From: JBCBJZ01 sp038522635
GTDB lineage: Bacteria; Pseudomonadota; Alphaproteobacteria; Rhizobiales; Hyphomicrobiaceae
Reading direction: 5' to 3'
Length of the DNA: 17,728 nucleotides
Assembly: GCA_038522635.1 (NCBI GenBank)
Contig: JBCBJZ010000070.1
Span: 1-17,728, forward strand
Below, in pieces: positions 7,222 through 14,315 of this stretch (position 1 is its first letter; every line of letters begins with the position of its first letter). The translations under genes and the position numbers were made by a program. The notes below the pieces were generated by a model that ran no database searches, was not told the DNA's origin, and saw only the letters and a list, made by a program, of their open reading frames with translations.

Positions 7222-8657
7222 GCTGCGCCACCGGCGAGCCGCGTGTGCGCTTCATGCAGCCAATGCGGCATCGCATGCGCCCATTCCGTGGAGTGACCAG
7301 CGCCCAGGCAAAGCGCCATGTCACCCGGCCGCGTCACTTGCCGCAGCACCGGTGCGATGTCGTATTCGCTGTCCACGGCGAGCACGTTGGCGTGGCCCTT
7401 CGCGCGGATGCCTTCAGCGAGGCTATGGTGGTCAATCCCCGGCATGGGCGCCTCGCCTGCCGAATAAAGCGGCGTCACGATCACCGCATCGGCGTCCTTG
7501 AAGCAGGAGGAGAAGTCATCGAACAGATCGCGCACCCGCGAATAGCGGTGTGGCTCCACGATCGCGATGACGCTGCCCGTGGCGCCCGCACGGGCGGCGG
7601 CGAGCACAGCGCTGATTTCGATCGGATGGTGGGCGTAGTCGTCGAACACGTCGACCCCGTTCCAACTACCGGTCAACTGGAAGCGGCGCTTGACGCCTGA
7701 GAACTGCGCGATCTGCGCGCGGATATGATCGTCGGGAATCCCGGCTTCGGTGGCCACTGCGATGGCCGCAAGCGCGTTCAGCGCGTTGTGGTGGCCGGGC
7801 ACCGGCATACGGACGCCGCTCAGCACACGGGCACCACCTGCAACACGGGGGCCGAGCTTGGCGTCGAACACGGTGGTGCCGCGGTCGAACGCGAGCGGGC
7901 CGAACGTCAGATCAGCGTCAGGCTTGGTGCCGTAGGTGAGCAGCCGCCGGCCATCTTCGCGCAGGCGCAATTTCGCAACCATCGCCGCCACCGTGGGGTG
8001 GTCAATGCATGTCACCGTCAGGCCATAGAAGGGGATGTTGCGGTAGAACGCCTCATACTCGGCATGCATCGCTTCGACCGAGCCGAAATAATCGAGATGT
8101 TCGGGATCGATGTTGGTCACGACGCCGATTTCGGTCGGTAGTTTGACGAACGTGCCGTCGGACTCGTCCGCTTCGACGACCATCCAACGGCCTTGGCCAA
8201 GCCGCGCGTTCGAGCCCCAATCATTGATGATGCCACCCGTGATCACCGTCGGATCAAGATCGGCGCTCGCAAACAGATGCGCGATCAGCGACGTGGTGGT
8301 CGTCTTGCCGTGCGTGCCTGTGACCGACACGGTCGCGTAAAGGCGCATCAATTCGGCGAGCATTTCCGCACGGCGGATGATCGGCAGGCCCTTGGCGCGC
8401 GCGGCCTGCAGTTCAGGATTGTCCGGCTTCACCGCCGTCGACATCACCACATAGCGGGCCCCCACCAGATTGACCGGGTCGTGGCCCACGAAGATGCGTA
8501 GCCCCTTGGCGCGCAGGCGCTTGACGTTGGCACTGTCCTTCTGATCGCTGCCCTGAACGCTGAACCCTTTAGCGTGCAGGATCTCGGCGATGGCGCTCAT
8601 CCCGATGCCGCCAATGCCTAGGATATGAAACGTCCCGAGATCGCGGGGCATTTGCAT
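7218..8657 (-). CDS. murC: MurC, UDP-N-acetylmuramate--L-alanine ligase
   Basis: MurC adds L-alanine to UDP-MurNAc, the first amino acid of the peptidoglycan stem. The 479-residue product has the N-terminal GIGGIGMSAIAEIL (14-27), which binds the UDP-sugar. The Mur ligase P-loop TGTHGKTTTT is at 113-122, DESDGTF at 164-170, NIDPEHLDYFG at 182-192, and DDYAHHPIEI at 339-348. All Mur ligase domains are complete. The ATG at 8657 has GAGGGG at 8666-8671, 8 nt away; a second in-frame ATG two codons later is the only close alternative. The stop overlaps the murB start. A 124-bp gap separates it from murG. That gap includes an imperfect hairpin at 8700-8721, so separate promoter activity is possible. 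Confidence 0.97.
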   Translation of the reverse strand: MQMPRDLGTFHILGIGGIGMSAIAEILHAKGFSVQGSDQKDSANVKRLRAKGLRIFVGHDPVNLVGARYVVMSTAVKPDNPELQAARAKGLPIIRRAEMLAELMRLYATVSVTGTHGKTTTTSLIAHLFASADLDPTVITGGIINDWGSNARLGQGRWMVVEADESDGTFVKLPTEIGVVTNIDPEHLDYFGSVEAMHAEYEAFYRNIPFYGLTVTCIDHPTVAAMVAKLRLREDGRRLLTYGTKPDADLTFGPLAFDRGTTVFDAKLGPRVAGGARVLSGVRMPVPGHHNALNALAAIAVATEAGIPDDHIRAQIAQFSGVKRRFQLTGSWNGVDVFDDYAHHPIEISAVLAAARAGATGSVIAIVEPHRYSRVRDLFDDFSSCFKDADAVIVTPLYSAGEAPMPGIDHHSLAEGIRAKGHANVLAVDSEYDIAPVLRQVTRPGDMALCLGAGHSTEWAHAMPHWLHEAHTRLAGGAA

Positions 8658-8781
8658 GCGTTCGTCCCCTCATGTCTTCGTCCCGACGGTCCGGAGCCGG
8701 CGCTGGCTTTAACCTTAGCGCGCTCTCTTTCGAACCGATCCCCGCGCTCACTGTACGCGGACTACTGAGACTTTATTAAGT

Positions 8782-9900
8782 TCAATCTGTACCACCGTTG
8801 GCCAGGCGCTCCACCAGATCGGCCAAACGGGCCACAGCATCATGTGGCCCCATTTCACGGGCTTTGGCGGCGGCTGTTGCCAGGATGGACGGGGCAGACA
8901 GGAGCCTTTCAATTTCCCGGCCAAGTTGTTCATCGCTGAGTGTGTCTTGCTGGATACACCATCCGGCGCCGGCTTCGGCAAGCTCGGTCGCGTTCAGCAA
9001 TTGGTCGTTGTCGAGCGCGTGGGGCAGCGGCACGAGGATCGCCGGGCGGCCCATCACGGTTAACTCGGCGAGCGTCGACGCACCGGCCCGCGCGATGATC
9101 AAATGCGCTTTCGCCATCGCCTCGGGCAAGTCATCGAAGAAGGCGGCAAGATGCGCTTCGATGCCGGCGGCAGCGTAGGCCGCGCGGACCCGTTCCAGGT
9201 CTTCTTCGCGACATTGCTGGACCACGAAAAACCGCTGGCGGACGGTTTCAGAAAGCGCTGCGAGCGCAACCGGCATCACGTCGGAGAAGTAGCGCGCACC
9301 CTGGCTGCCGCCAAACACCAGAAGGTTGAGCTGCCCGATGGGCGCAGGCGGCTCATAGGCCTGTTTCGCAGACCAGGCGCGCACCACGTCACGCACGGGA
9401 TTGCCGGTGAAATGGATCTTAGCGCGCGTGGCCTCCGTGTCCGCATCGCCCAGGCGGGTTTGCTCAAACGAGGTGGCGATCGCGTCCACCCGCTTGGCGA
9501 GCATGCGATTGGCCTTACCCAGGATCGCGTTTTGCTCATGTAAGGCGGTGGGAATGCCACGCAGGCGGGCGGCAACCAGCGGCGGAAACGTCGGGTAGCC
9601 GCCAAAGCCGATCACCGCCTGGGGTTTGACCTGGCCAAGGATACGATGGGCCATGGCGATGCCCTTCGACAGCGTGAAGCCGGTTTGCGCAAATGCCTTT
9701 ACAGAGCGTGAGCCAAGCGTGGCGGCGGCAACCTTATGGATGGTGCGGCCGGGGAATGACTTCGCGTAGCGATCGCCGCGCATGTCGGTGATGAGGTCGA
9801 CCGCGCAGTCACGCCGGGTCAGCTCTTCGGCAAGCGCGTAAGCGGGGAAGAGATGGCCACCGGTGCCGCCCGCTGACAACATGATCGTGCGTTTGGCCAT
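8782..9900 (-). CDS. murG: MurG, lipid II synthase (GlcNAc transferase)
   Basis: MurG transfers GlcNAc from UDP-GlcNAc to lipid I at the inner face of the cytoplasmic membrane, making lipid II. The GT-B fold motifs are present: GGTGGHLFPA (11-20), GFGGYPTFPP (98-107), HEQNAILGKANR (121-132), GNPVR (166-170), GGSQGAR (197-203), RAGASTLAEL (271-280) and PLPHALDNDQ (291-300), the last two forming the UDP-GlcNAc site. Length 372 is normal. The ATG start directly abuts the ftsW stop (TGA-ATG). GGGGCAGG in the end of ftsW serves as ribosome binding site, so translation is likely coupled to ftsW, which acts on the lipid II that MurG makes. Confidence 0.98.
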   Translation of the reverse strand: MAKRTIMLSAGGTGGHLFPAYALAEELTRRDCAVDLITDMRGDRYAKSFPGRTIHKVAAATLGSRSVKAFAQTGFTLSKGIAMAHRILGQVKPQAVIGFGGYPTFPPLVAARLRGIPTALHEQNAILGKANRMLAKRVDAIATSFEQTRLGDADTEATRAKIHFTGNPVRDVVRAWSAKQAYEPPAPIGQLNLLVFGGSQGARYFSDVMPVALAALSETVRQRFFVVQQCREEDLERVRAAYAAAGIEAHLAAFFDDLPEAMAKAHLIIARAGASTLAELTVMGRPAILVPLPHALDNDQLLNATELAEAGAGWCIQQDTLSDEQLGREIERLLSAPSILATAAAKAREMGPHDAVARLADLVERLANGGTD

Positions 9901-11184
9901 TCACCTGCCCCTTGGCTCAAGCGCTGTTGGGCTGCTGCCGCCACCGCCCACGCCGCCACCGCTAGCACCACGGGCACCGCCGGCGACATCCGTGCGCCAA
10001 GAAGCCGTCGCGGCGGCCTTCGACGTGCGGCGGGCGGGCGCGCGTACCGGCCGCTTCAGGCTGAGTACCATCCCCATCGTCCACGCCAGTGCCGTCATTG
10101 AGGATCCTCCGGCCGAAATGAACGGCAACGTCATGCCCTTCGCCGGCAGCAGCGCGATGTTGACCGCGATGTTGATGATCGCCTGGGCGGCAAACAGGGT
10201 GCCGAGGCCCAGCACCGCCAACCGGGCCGCAAGTGCCGCGGGCTCATCGCGCGCACCCCAACGCGGGCGGTCAAGCACCCGAAAGACCACGAAGCCGTAA
10301 AGCGCGACAAGGGCAAGGCAGGCGATCACGCCATATTCCTCGGCCAACACGGCGAATACGAAATCCGTGTGCGCGTCGGGCAACACCGTCTTGACCGTGC
10401 CTTCGCCAAGGCCGCGGCCAAACCAACCGCCTTCGCCAAACGCCTGCGCGGCGCGTTTGAGTTGATAGCCCTCATGCCCCGATGGCGCGATGAACGCATC
10501 GATACGGCTGCGCACATGCGCGAAGGTGAGATACGCCGCGGCCAGCGCGCCGCCGGCCAAGCCCGCGCAGATCACAAGGAAGCGGCGTGGTTGTGCGCTG
10601 ATCACCATGAGCACCCCCCATCCAAGCGCGAGCAGGATGGCCTGGCCGATGTCGGGCTGCGCAGCCAGCATCGCGGTGATGATCACGAGGGCAGCAAGGC
10701 TCACCCCTGCGGCGCGCGAGACCGGCTGGCGGGCATCTTGGGTTTGCGCGCGCGCGCTCCAGCCAAGGGCCAGCGCCCACGCCGTCAAAACGATGAAGGC
10801 TGGCTTGATGAACTCGGAAGGCTGCAGGGTGAAACTGCCCAGCCGCAGCCAGCGTTGCGCACCTTTCACATCGACACCGATCCAGGGCAGGGCCGCCATC
10901 GCTGCGAGGCTTGTGATGAAGACGGCGGCCGCGAGGATCAGTGTCTGGGTGCGCGTCAGCAGCGATGTGCCGAGCAGCACCACGCAGGCGAGGGCGGCGA
11001 ACAGGGCGTGCCTCTCGACGTAATAGCCGGCGGCAAGACCGCGCTTCTCGGCGATCGCCGGGGTCGCTGCGATCGAGAGGAAGAGGCCGGTGGTAATCAA
11101 CGCCAGGAGGGCTGCGAGCAGCCCGCGGTCGAGCGTGGTCCACCAGCGCGCGATGAGCGATGTGTCTGTCCTGGCAAACCCCAT
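9901..11184 (-). CDS. ftsW: FtsW, SEDS-family septal peptidoglycan glycosyltransferase
   Basis: FtsW is a polytopic membrane protein that polymerises lipid II at the septum together with FtsI. Hydrophobic segments fill residues 21 to 376, fitting about ten membrane helices. SEDS motifs include QPSEFIKPAF (121-130), QPDIGQAILL (176-185), LPDAHTDFVFAVLAEEYG (268-285) with the conserved aspartate of HTDF (D274), and GMTLPFISAGGSSM (350-363). The last is usually ISYGGSS; here the tyrosine is alanine (A358). The C-terminal tail after residue 380 is basic and then glycine-rich (about 402-417), probably cytoplasmic and disordered. Length 427. ATG start 5 nt after the murD stop, without a strong ribosome binding site, which suggests coupling to murD. 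Confidence 0.97.
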   Translation of the reverse strand: MGFARTDTSLIARWWTTLDRGLLAALLALITTGLFLSIAATPAIAEKRGLAAGYYVERHALFAALACVVLLGTSLLTRTQTLILAAAVFITSLAAMAALPWIGVDVKGAQRWLRLGSFTLQPSEFIKPAFIVLTAWALALGWSARAQTQDARQPVSRAAGVSLAALVIITAMLAAQPDIGQAILLALGWGVLMVISAQPRRFLVICAGLAGGALAAAYLTFAHVRSRIDAFIAPSGHEGYQLKRAAQAFGEGGWFGRGLGEGTVKTVLPDAHTDFVFAVLAEEYGVIACLALVALYGFVVFRVLDRPRWGARDEPAALAARLAVLGLGTLFAAQAIINIAVNIALLPAKGMTLPFISAGGSSMTALAWTMGMVLSLKRPVRAPARRTSKAAATASWRTDVAGGARGASGGGVGGGGSSPTALEPRGR

Positions 11185-11189
11185 AACCG

Positions 11190-12746
11190 CTAGCGCTCGG
11201 GGTCTTGCGCGGGAGGCGTGGTGGCGGCGCGTTGGGCGCGCGCCACGAAACCGGGCAAGCCGGCCAAGAGGGCGCGAAACGCATCGCCGCGCACCTCAAA
11301 CGAACGGTATTGGTCGAACGAGGCGCACGCCGGCGCCAGCAGCAACACGGGTGGTGCTGGCGTCGACGCGTCTGCGCCACAAGCTCGATCGTTTTCCCGA
11401 TCGCTGGCAATCTGCGCGAGCGCTGCCGGCACCGCTTGATCAAGCGTGCCGCTAAGCGTGTAGGGCACCTGCCCGTCAAGCGTGGCGGCAAACGACGTGG
11501 CCGCATCGCCGATCAAGAACGCATGGCGGATGCGCGAGCGGTAGGCGAGCAAATCCGCGATGCCGCCGTCCTTCGCGAGCCCACCGGCGATCCAATAGAC
11601 GTTCTTGAGCGCTGAGAGCGCCCGCGCGGCGCTGTCCGCGTTCGTCGCTTTGCTGTCGTTGATGCAAAGGACGCCATCGACCTCGCCGAGGTCTTCCATA
11701 CGGTGCGGCAGGCCGGCGAAACCGGTGAACCCCGCCTGGATGCGCGCGGGCGAAAGGCCCATCGCGCGTGCGACCGCGCCGGCAGCCGCTGCGTTCTGCG
11801 CGTTGTGGGCGCCGCGCAACGTCGGGATCGACGCGATCGATGCGAGCGTCACGGGGGCGCCATGGCCAGCGTGGTGGCGGACGGGGCCGTCGGCTTGCGC
11901 GATGACCGCATCGGCGTTGGCGCGGGTTGTGAGGATGCCATAAGCGCTATCGTTGGCGCCATCTGCGTCGCTGCCATCGGCGCCCTGATCCGCGGGTGTG
12001 CCGGAAATCATCGTCACGCGCTTACCGTCCGGCAACGTCTGCCCGGCCGTCCGCGACAGCGCATCATCACAACCGACGATGGCGTGGTCCGCCCCCTCGA
12101 TCAGTCGCGCCTTGATGGCCGCGTAGCGAGCGAGCGTGCCATGCCGGTCGAGGTGGTCGGGCGAGATGTTGAGCAGCACGCCGGCTGTCGGATGCAGCGA
12201 GGGGGTGAGATCGATCTGATAGGACGAAAACTCGACCACATAAGCGCGTTCAGGCGCGAGTTCGGAAAGCGCCAGGATCGGCACGCCGATGTTGCCGCCC
12301 ATCTGTACATCGAGGCCGGCATCGCGCAGCACATGAGCGATCAGCGCGGTGGTGGTGGATTTGCCATTGGTCCCCGTGATCGCGATCAGCGGTGAAGCGG
12401 AGAGGTTATCGCGCATGAAGCGCTGACGTTCCCGGCAGAAGATTTCCGTATCGCCGATGATCGGTACGCCCGCGCTTTGCGCCGCACGCACGGTCCAGTG
12501 CGGCACCGGATGGGTGAGCGGCACGCCGGGTGCGAGCACCAGCGCGCTGAAACGGGACCAATCCGCGTCGTGCAGATCGGTGAGGGCGATGCCCGCTGCC
12601 TTTGCCGCTTCGCGCCCCGCATCGCCGTCATCCCACGCCGCCACTTGCGCACCGCCCGCCGCCAGCGAGGCGACGGAGGCGCGACCCGAAAGGCCGAGCC
12701 CGAAGACGGCGACGGTTTGGGCGTTGAATGTGGCAGCGCGAATCAT
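11190..12746 (-). CDS. murD: MurD, UDP-MurNAc-L-alanine--D-glutamate ligase
   Basis: MurD adds D-glutamate to UDP-MurNAc-L-Ala in the cytoplasm. Motifs in order: VFGLGLSG (14-21), P-loop TGTNGKSTTT (124-133), FSSYQIDL (173-180), NISPDHLDRHGT (193-204), NDSKATN (363-369) and LLLAPACASFDQY (468-480). At 518 residues it exceeds E. coli MurD (438). The extra length includes an Asp/Gly/Ala-rich insert at about 252-268 in the central domain and another stretch at about 448-466. The ATG at 12746 has no clear Shine-Dalgarno sequence. No other ATG, GTG or TTG exists before the in-frame stop at 12780-12782, so translation may be leaderless or weakly initiated. It is the first gene of this minus-strand cluster; serC-serA lies divergently upstream, where mraY would be expected. 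Confidence 0.96.
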   Translation of the reverse strand: MIRAATFNAQTVAVFGLGLSGRASVASLAAGGAQVAAWDDGDAGREAAKAAGIALTDLHDADWSRFSALVLAPGVPLTHPVPHWTVRAAQSAGVPIIGDTEIFCRERQRFMRDNLSASPLIAITGTNGKSTTTALIAHVLRDAGLDVQMGGNIGVPILALSELAPERAYVVEFSSYQIDLTPSLHPTAGVLLNISPDHLDRHGTLARYAAIKARLIEGADHAIVGCDDALSRTAGQTLPDGKRVTMISGTPADQGADGSDADGANDSAYGILTTRANADAVIAQADGPVRHHAGHGAPVTLASIASIPTLRGAHNAQNAAAAGAVARAMGLSPARIQAGFTGFAGLPHRMEDLGEVDGVLCINDSKATNADSAARALSALKNVYWIAGGLAKDGGIADLLAYRSRIRHAFLIGDAATSFAATLDGQVPYTLSGTLDQAVPAALAQIASDRENDRACGADASTPAPPVLLLAPACASFDQYRSFEVRGDAFRALLAGLPGFVARAQRAATTPPAQDPER

Positions 12747-12857
12747 GACTGCGATGTTAGCGCAGGCGGCGTCCGGCGGTCAGCGGTTAGTCCCGACGTT
12801 GCCGCCTAAAGGGCGCATCGCGCGGGCGACGGGCCACAGCTGCCTGCTGTTTAGCGC

Positions 12858-12941
12858 ATGTGCCGCCACCTTCGTAGCCACGCTGCGCGGCTTGCACCTT
12901 GTCACGAAAGCGCCATTGACCCGCTCCCCGCCGCGGCCTAA
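12858..12941 (+). CDS. Possible 27-residue upstream ORF before serC
   Basis: An ATG at 12858 opens a 27-codon frame (MCRHLRSHAARLAPCHESAI, then DPLPAAA) ending in TAA at 12939-12941. That is 3 nt before the first arm of the structured serC leader. No Shine-Dalgarno sequence precedes it. Its position resembles a regulatory leader peptide, but the frame is short and GC-rich DNA gives such ORFs by chance. It is not rich in serine codons (two), so classic serine attenuation is not supported. Confidence 0.15.
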   Translation: MCRHLRSHAARLAPCHESAIDPLPAAA

Positions 12942-12944
12942 GTC

Positions 12945-12996
12945 AGCCGTGGGCTACCTCTCCCCACCGAGAGGCAACTATCTGGAAGGATAGATC
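12945..12996 (+). promoter_or_regulatory. serC leader-like cis-regulatory RNA
   Basis: Two perfect hairpins stand in tandem before serC. The first pairs CCTCTC (12957-12962) with GAGAGG (12969-12974) around the loop CCCACC. The second pairs CTATC (12978-12982) with GATAG (12989-12993); its loop and 3' arm contain the serC ribosome binding site GGAAGGA (12984-12990). GTGGG at 12949-12953 is complementary to CCCAC in the first loop, allowing a pseudoknot. It competes with a small AGCC/GGCT hairpin at 12945-12955. Rfam describes a serC leader upstream of serC-serA in alphaproteobacteria, whose last stem overlaps the serC ribosome binding site. Position, gene context and the last stem fit that description; the identity is inferred without a covariance search. 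When the last stem forms, serC translation should fall. Confidence 0.7.
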
Positions 12997-14172
12997 ATGA
13001 GCGATCTGACAACGCCGGACGTGCGTCCGGCGAACCCGCATTTTTCGTCCGGCCCCTGCGCCAAACGCCCCGGCTGGACCCCCGCGCACCTTGAAAACGC
13101 GTTTCTCGGCCGCTCGCACCGCGCGAGCGAAGGCAAAGCCCGTTTGCGTCGCGCCATCGACGAAACGCGAGCGCTGCTTGAGCTTCCCGGCGACTACATT
13201 TGCGGCATCATGCCGGCCTCTGACACCGGCGCCTTCGAAGCCGCCATGTGGACCATGCTGGGCGCGCGCAGCGTCGACGTGCTGGCGTGGGAAAGCTTCG
13301 GCAAGGGCTGGCTGACCGACGCCACCAAGCAGCTCAAGCTGAACGACTTGCGCACGCTTGAAGCCGACTACGGGCATCTTCCCGATCTGAGCGAGGTCGA
13401 TTTCGCCTCCGACGTGGTCTTCACCTGGAACGGCACCACATCAGGCGTGCGCGTGCCGAACGGTGACTGGATCGCGGCTGATCGCCAAGGATTGACGTTT
13501 GTCGATGCGACGTCGGCCGCCTTCGCCCAGGCGATCGATTGGTCGAAGTGCGATGTGACGACGTTCTCTTGGCAAAAGGTGATGGGGGGCGAAGCGGCGC
13601 ACGGCATGATCGTGCTGAGCCCTCGCGCCGTCGAACGGCTGACCACCTACACGCCAGCTTGGCCGGTGCCGAAGGTGTTCCGCCTCACCAAGGGTGGCGC
13701 GCTGATCGATGGGGTCTTCGTCGGCGAGACGATCAACACACCGTCCATGCTGTGCGTTGAAGATTATCTCGACACGTTGGCTTGGGGCCGGAGCGTCGGA
13801 GGGCTTGCAGGCTTGCAGGCGCGTGCCGATGCGAACGCGAAGGCGCTTCTCGATTGGGTCGCGCAGACCGCGTGGATCGATAACCTCGCCGTTGATCCAG
13901 CGACGCGCTCCAACACGTCGGTATGCCTCACCATCATCGATCCTGACGTGGCCGCCATGGCACCCGCCGATCAGGCCGCATTCGCCAAGCGCATGACGGC
14001 GCTGCTCGCGGAAGCTGGCGTCGCCTACGACATCAACGCGTACCGCGATGCGCCGCCGGGCTTGCGGATTTGGACCGGAGCCACCGTGGAAACGCGTGAC
14101 GTTGAAGCGTTGTTGCCGTGGCTGACCTGGGCGTTTGAGACGTGCCGCGCTGAGCAGCGTCAGGCCGCCTGA
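12997..14172 (+). CDS. serC: SerC, phosphoserine aminotransferase
   Basis: SerC is a PLP enzyme that converts 3-phosphohydroxypyruvate and glutamate to phosphoserine and 2-oxoglutarate, the second step of serine synthesis. It may also serve pyridoxal phosphate synthesis. The 391-residue product opens with the alphaproteobacterial signature PHFSSGPCAKRPGW (14-27), followed by GRSHR (38-42). The likely PLP lysine is K194 in SWQKVMGGEAAHG (191-203). D170 in FVDATSAAF fits the aspartate that contacts the cofactor ring nitrogen, and FTWNGTTSG is at 142-150. The ATG at 12997 has a strong GGAAGGA site 6 nt upstream, which is itself inside a hairpin. serA follows after 143 bp in the same direction and supplies the substrate. 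Confidence 0.97.
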   Translation: MSDLTTPDVRPANPHFSSGPCAKRPGWTPAHLENAFLGRSHRASEGKARLRRAIDETRALLELPGDYICGIMPASDTGAFEAAMWTMLGARSVDVLAWESFGKGWLTDATKQLKLNDLRTLEADYGHLPDLSEVDFASDVVFTWNGTTSGVRVPNGDWIAADRQGLTFVDATSAAFAQAIDWSKCDVTTFSWQKVMGGEAAHGMIVLSPRAVERLTTYTPAWPVPKVFRLTKGGALIDGVFVGETINTPSMLCVEDYLDTLAWGRSVGGLAGLQARADANAKALLDWVAQTAWIDNLAVDPATRSNTSVCLTIIDPDVAAMAPADQAAFAKRMTALLAEAGVAYDINAYRDAPPGLRIWTGATVETRDVEALLPWLTWAFETCRAEQRQAA

Positions 14173-14186
14173 GGCGCGCATCGGTT

Positions 14187-14203
14187 CGCTTCGATTTGAA
14201 GCG
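14187..14203 (+). repeat. Hairpin in the serC-serA gap
   Basis: CGCTTC (14187-14192) and GAAGCG (14198-14203) form a perfect 6-bp stem with loop GATTT, 14 nt after the serC stop. No T-run follows, so it is not a standard terminator. It could stabilise the serC 3' end or partly uncouple serA expression. Confidence 0.35.
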
Positions 14204-14302
14204 TGATCGCCAGCGGCCGATGTCCCCCATCCGTTTGACCCGTCTGAACCCATCACCTCAGCGCCCGCGCCATGAAAGCGCGCGGCGCGCATGAAACCCA
14301 TT

Positions 14303-14307
14303 GAGGA
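14303..14307 (+). promoter_or_regulatory. Ribosome binding site that fixes the serA start
   Basis: GAGGA lies 8 nt before the ATG at 14316. It overlaps an upstream in-frame TTG at 14301, which would add five residues. The site position makes ATG 14316 the better start. Confidence 0.7.
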
Positions 14308-14315
14308 CTGTTCCC

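Noticed and set aside
8700..8721. Imperfect hairpin GCGCTGG...CC..AGCGC in the murG-murC gap
   Set aside because: Seven broken base pairs with a bulge and no T-run; too weak to call a terminator.
10369..11193. 274-codon plus-strand open frame inside ftsW
   Set aside because: Antisense to the membrane segments of ftsW; the charged, low-hydrophobicity translation is what reversed membrane codons give.
13441..14301. 286-codon minus-strand open frame over serC
   Set aside because: Antisense to the serC active-site region, with no domain and no start signal.
14301..14315. TTG start for serA five codons upstream
   Set aside because: GAGGA at 14303-14307 overlaps this codon and is correctly placed for the ATG at 14316.
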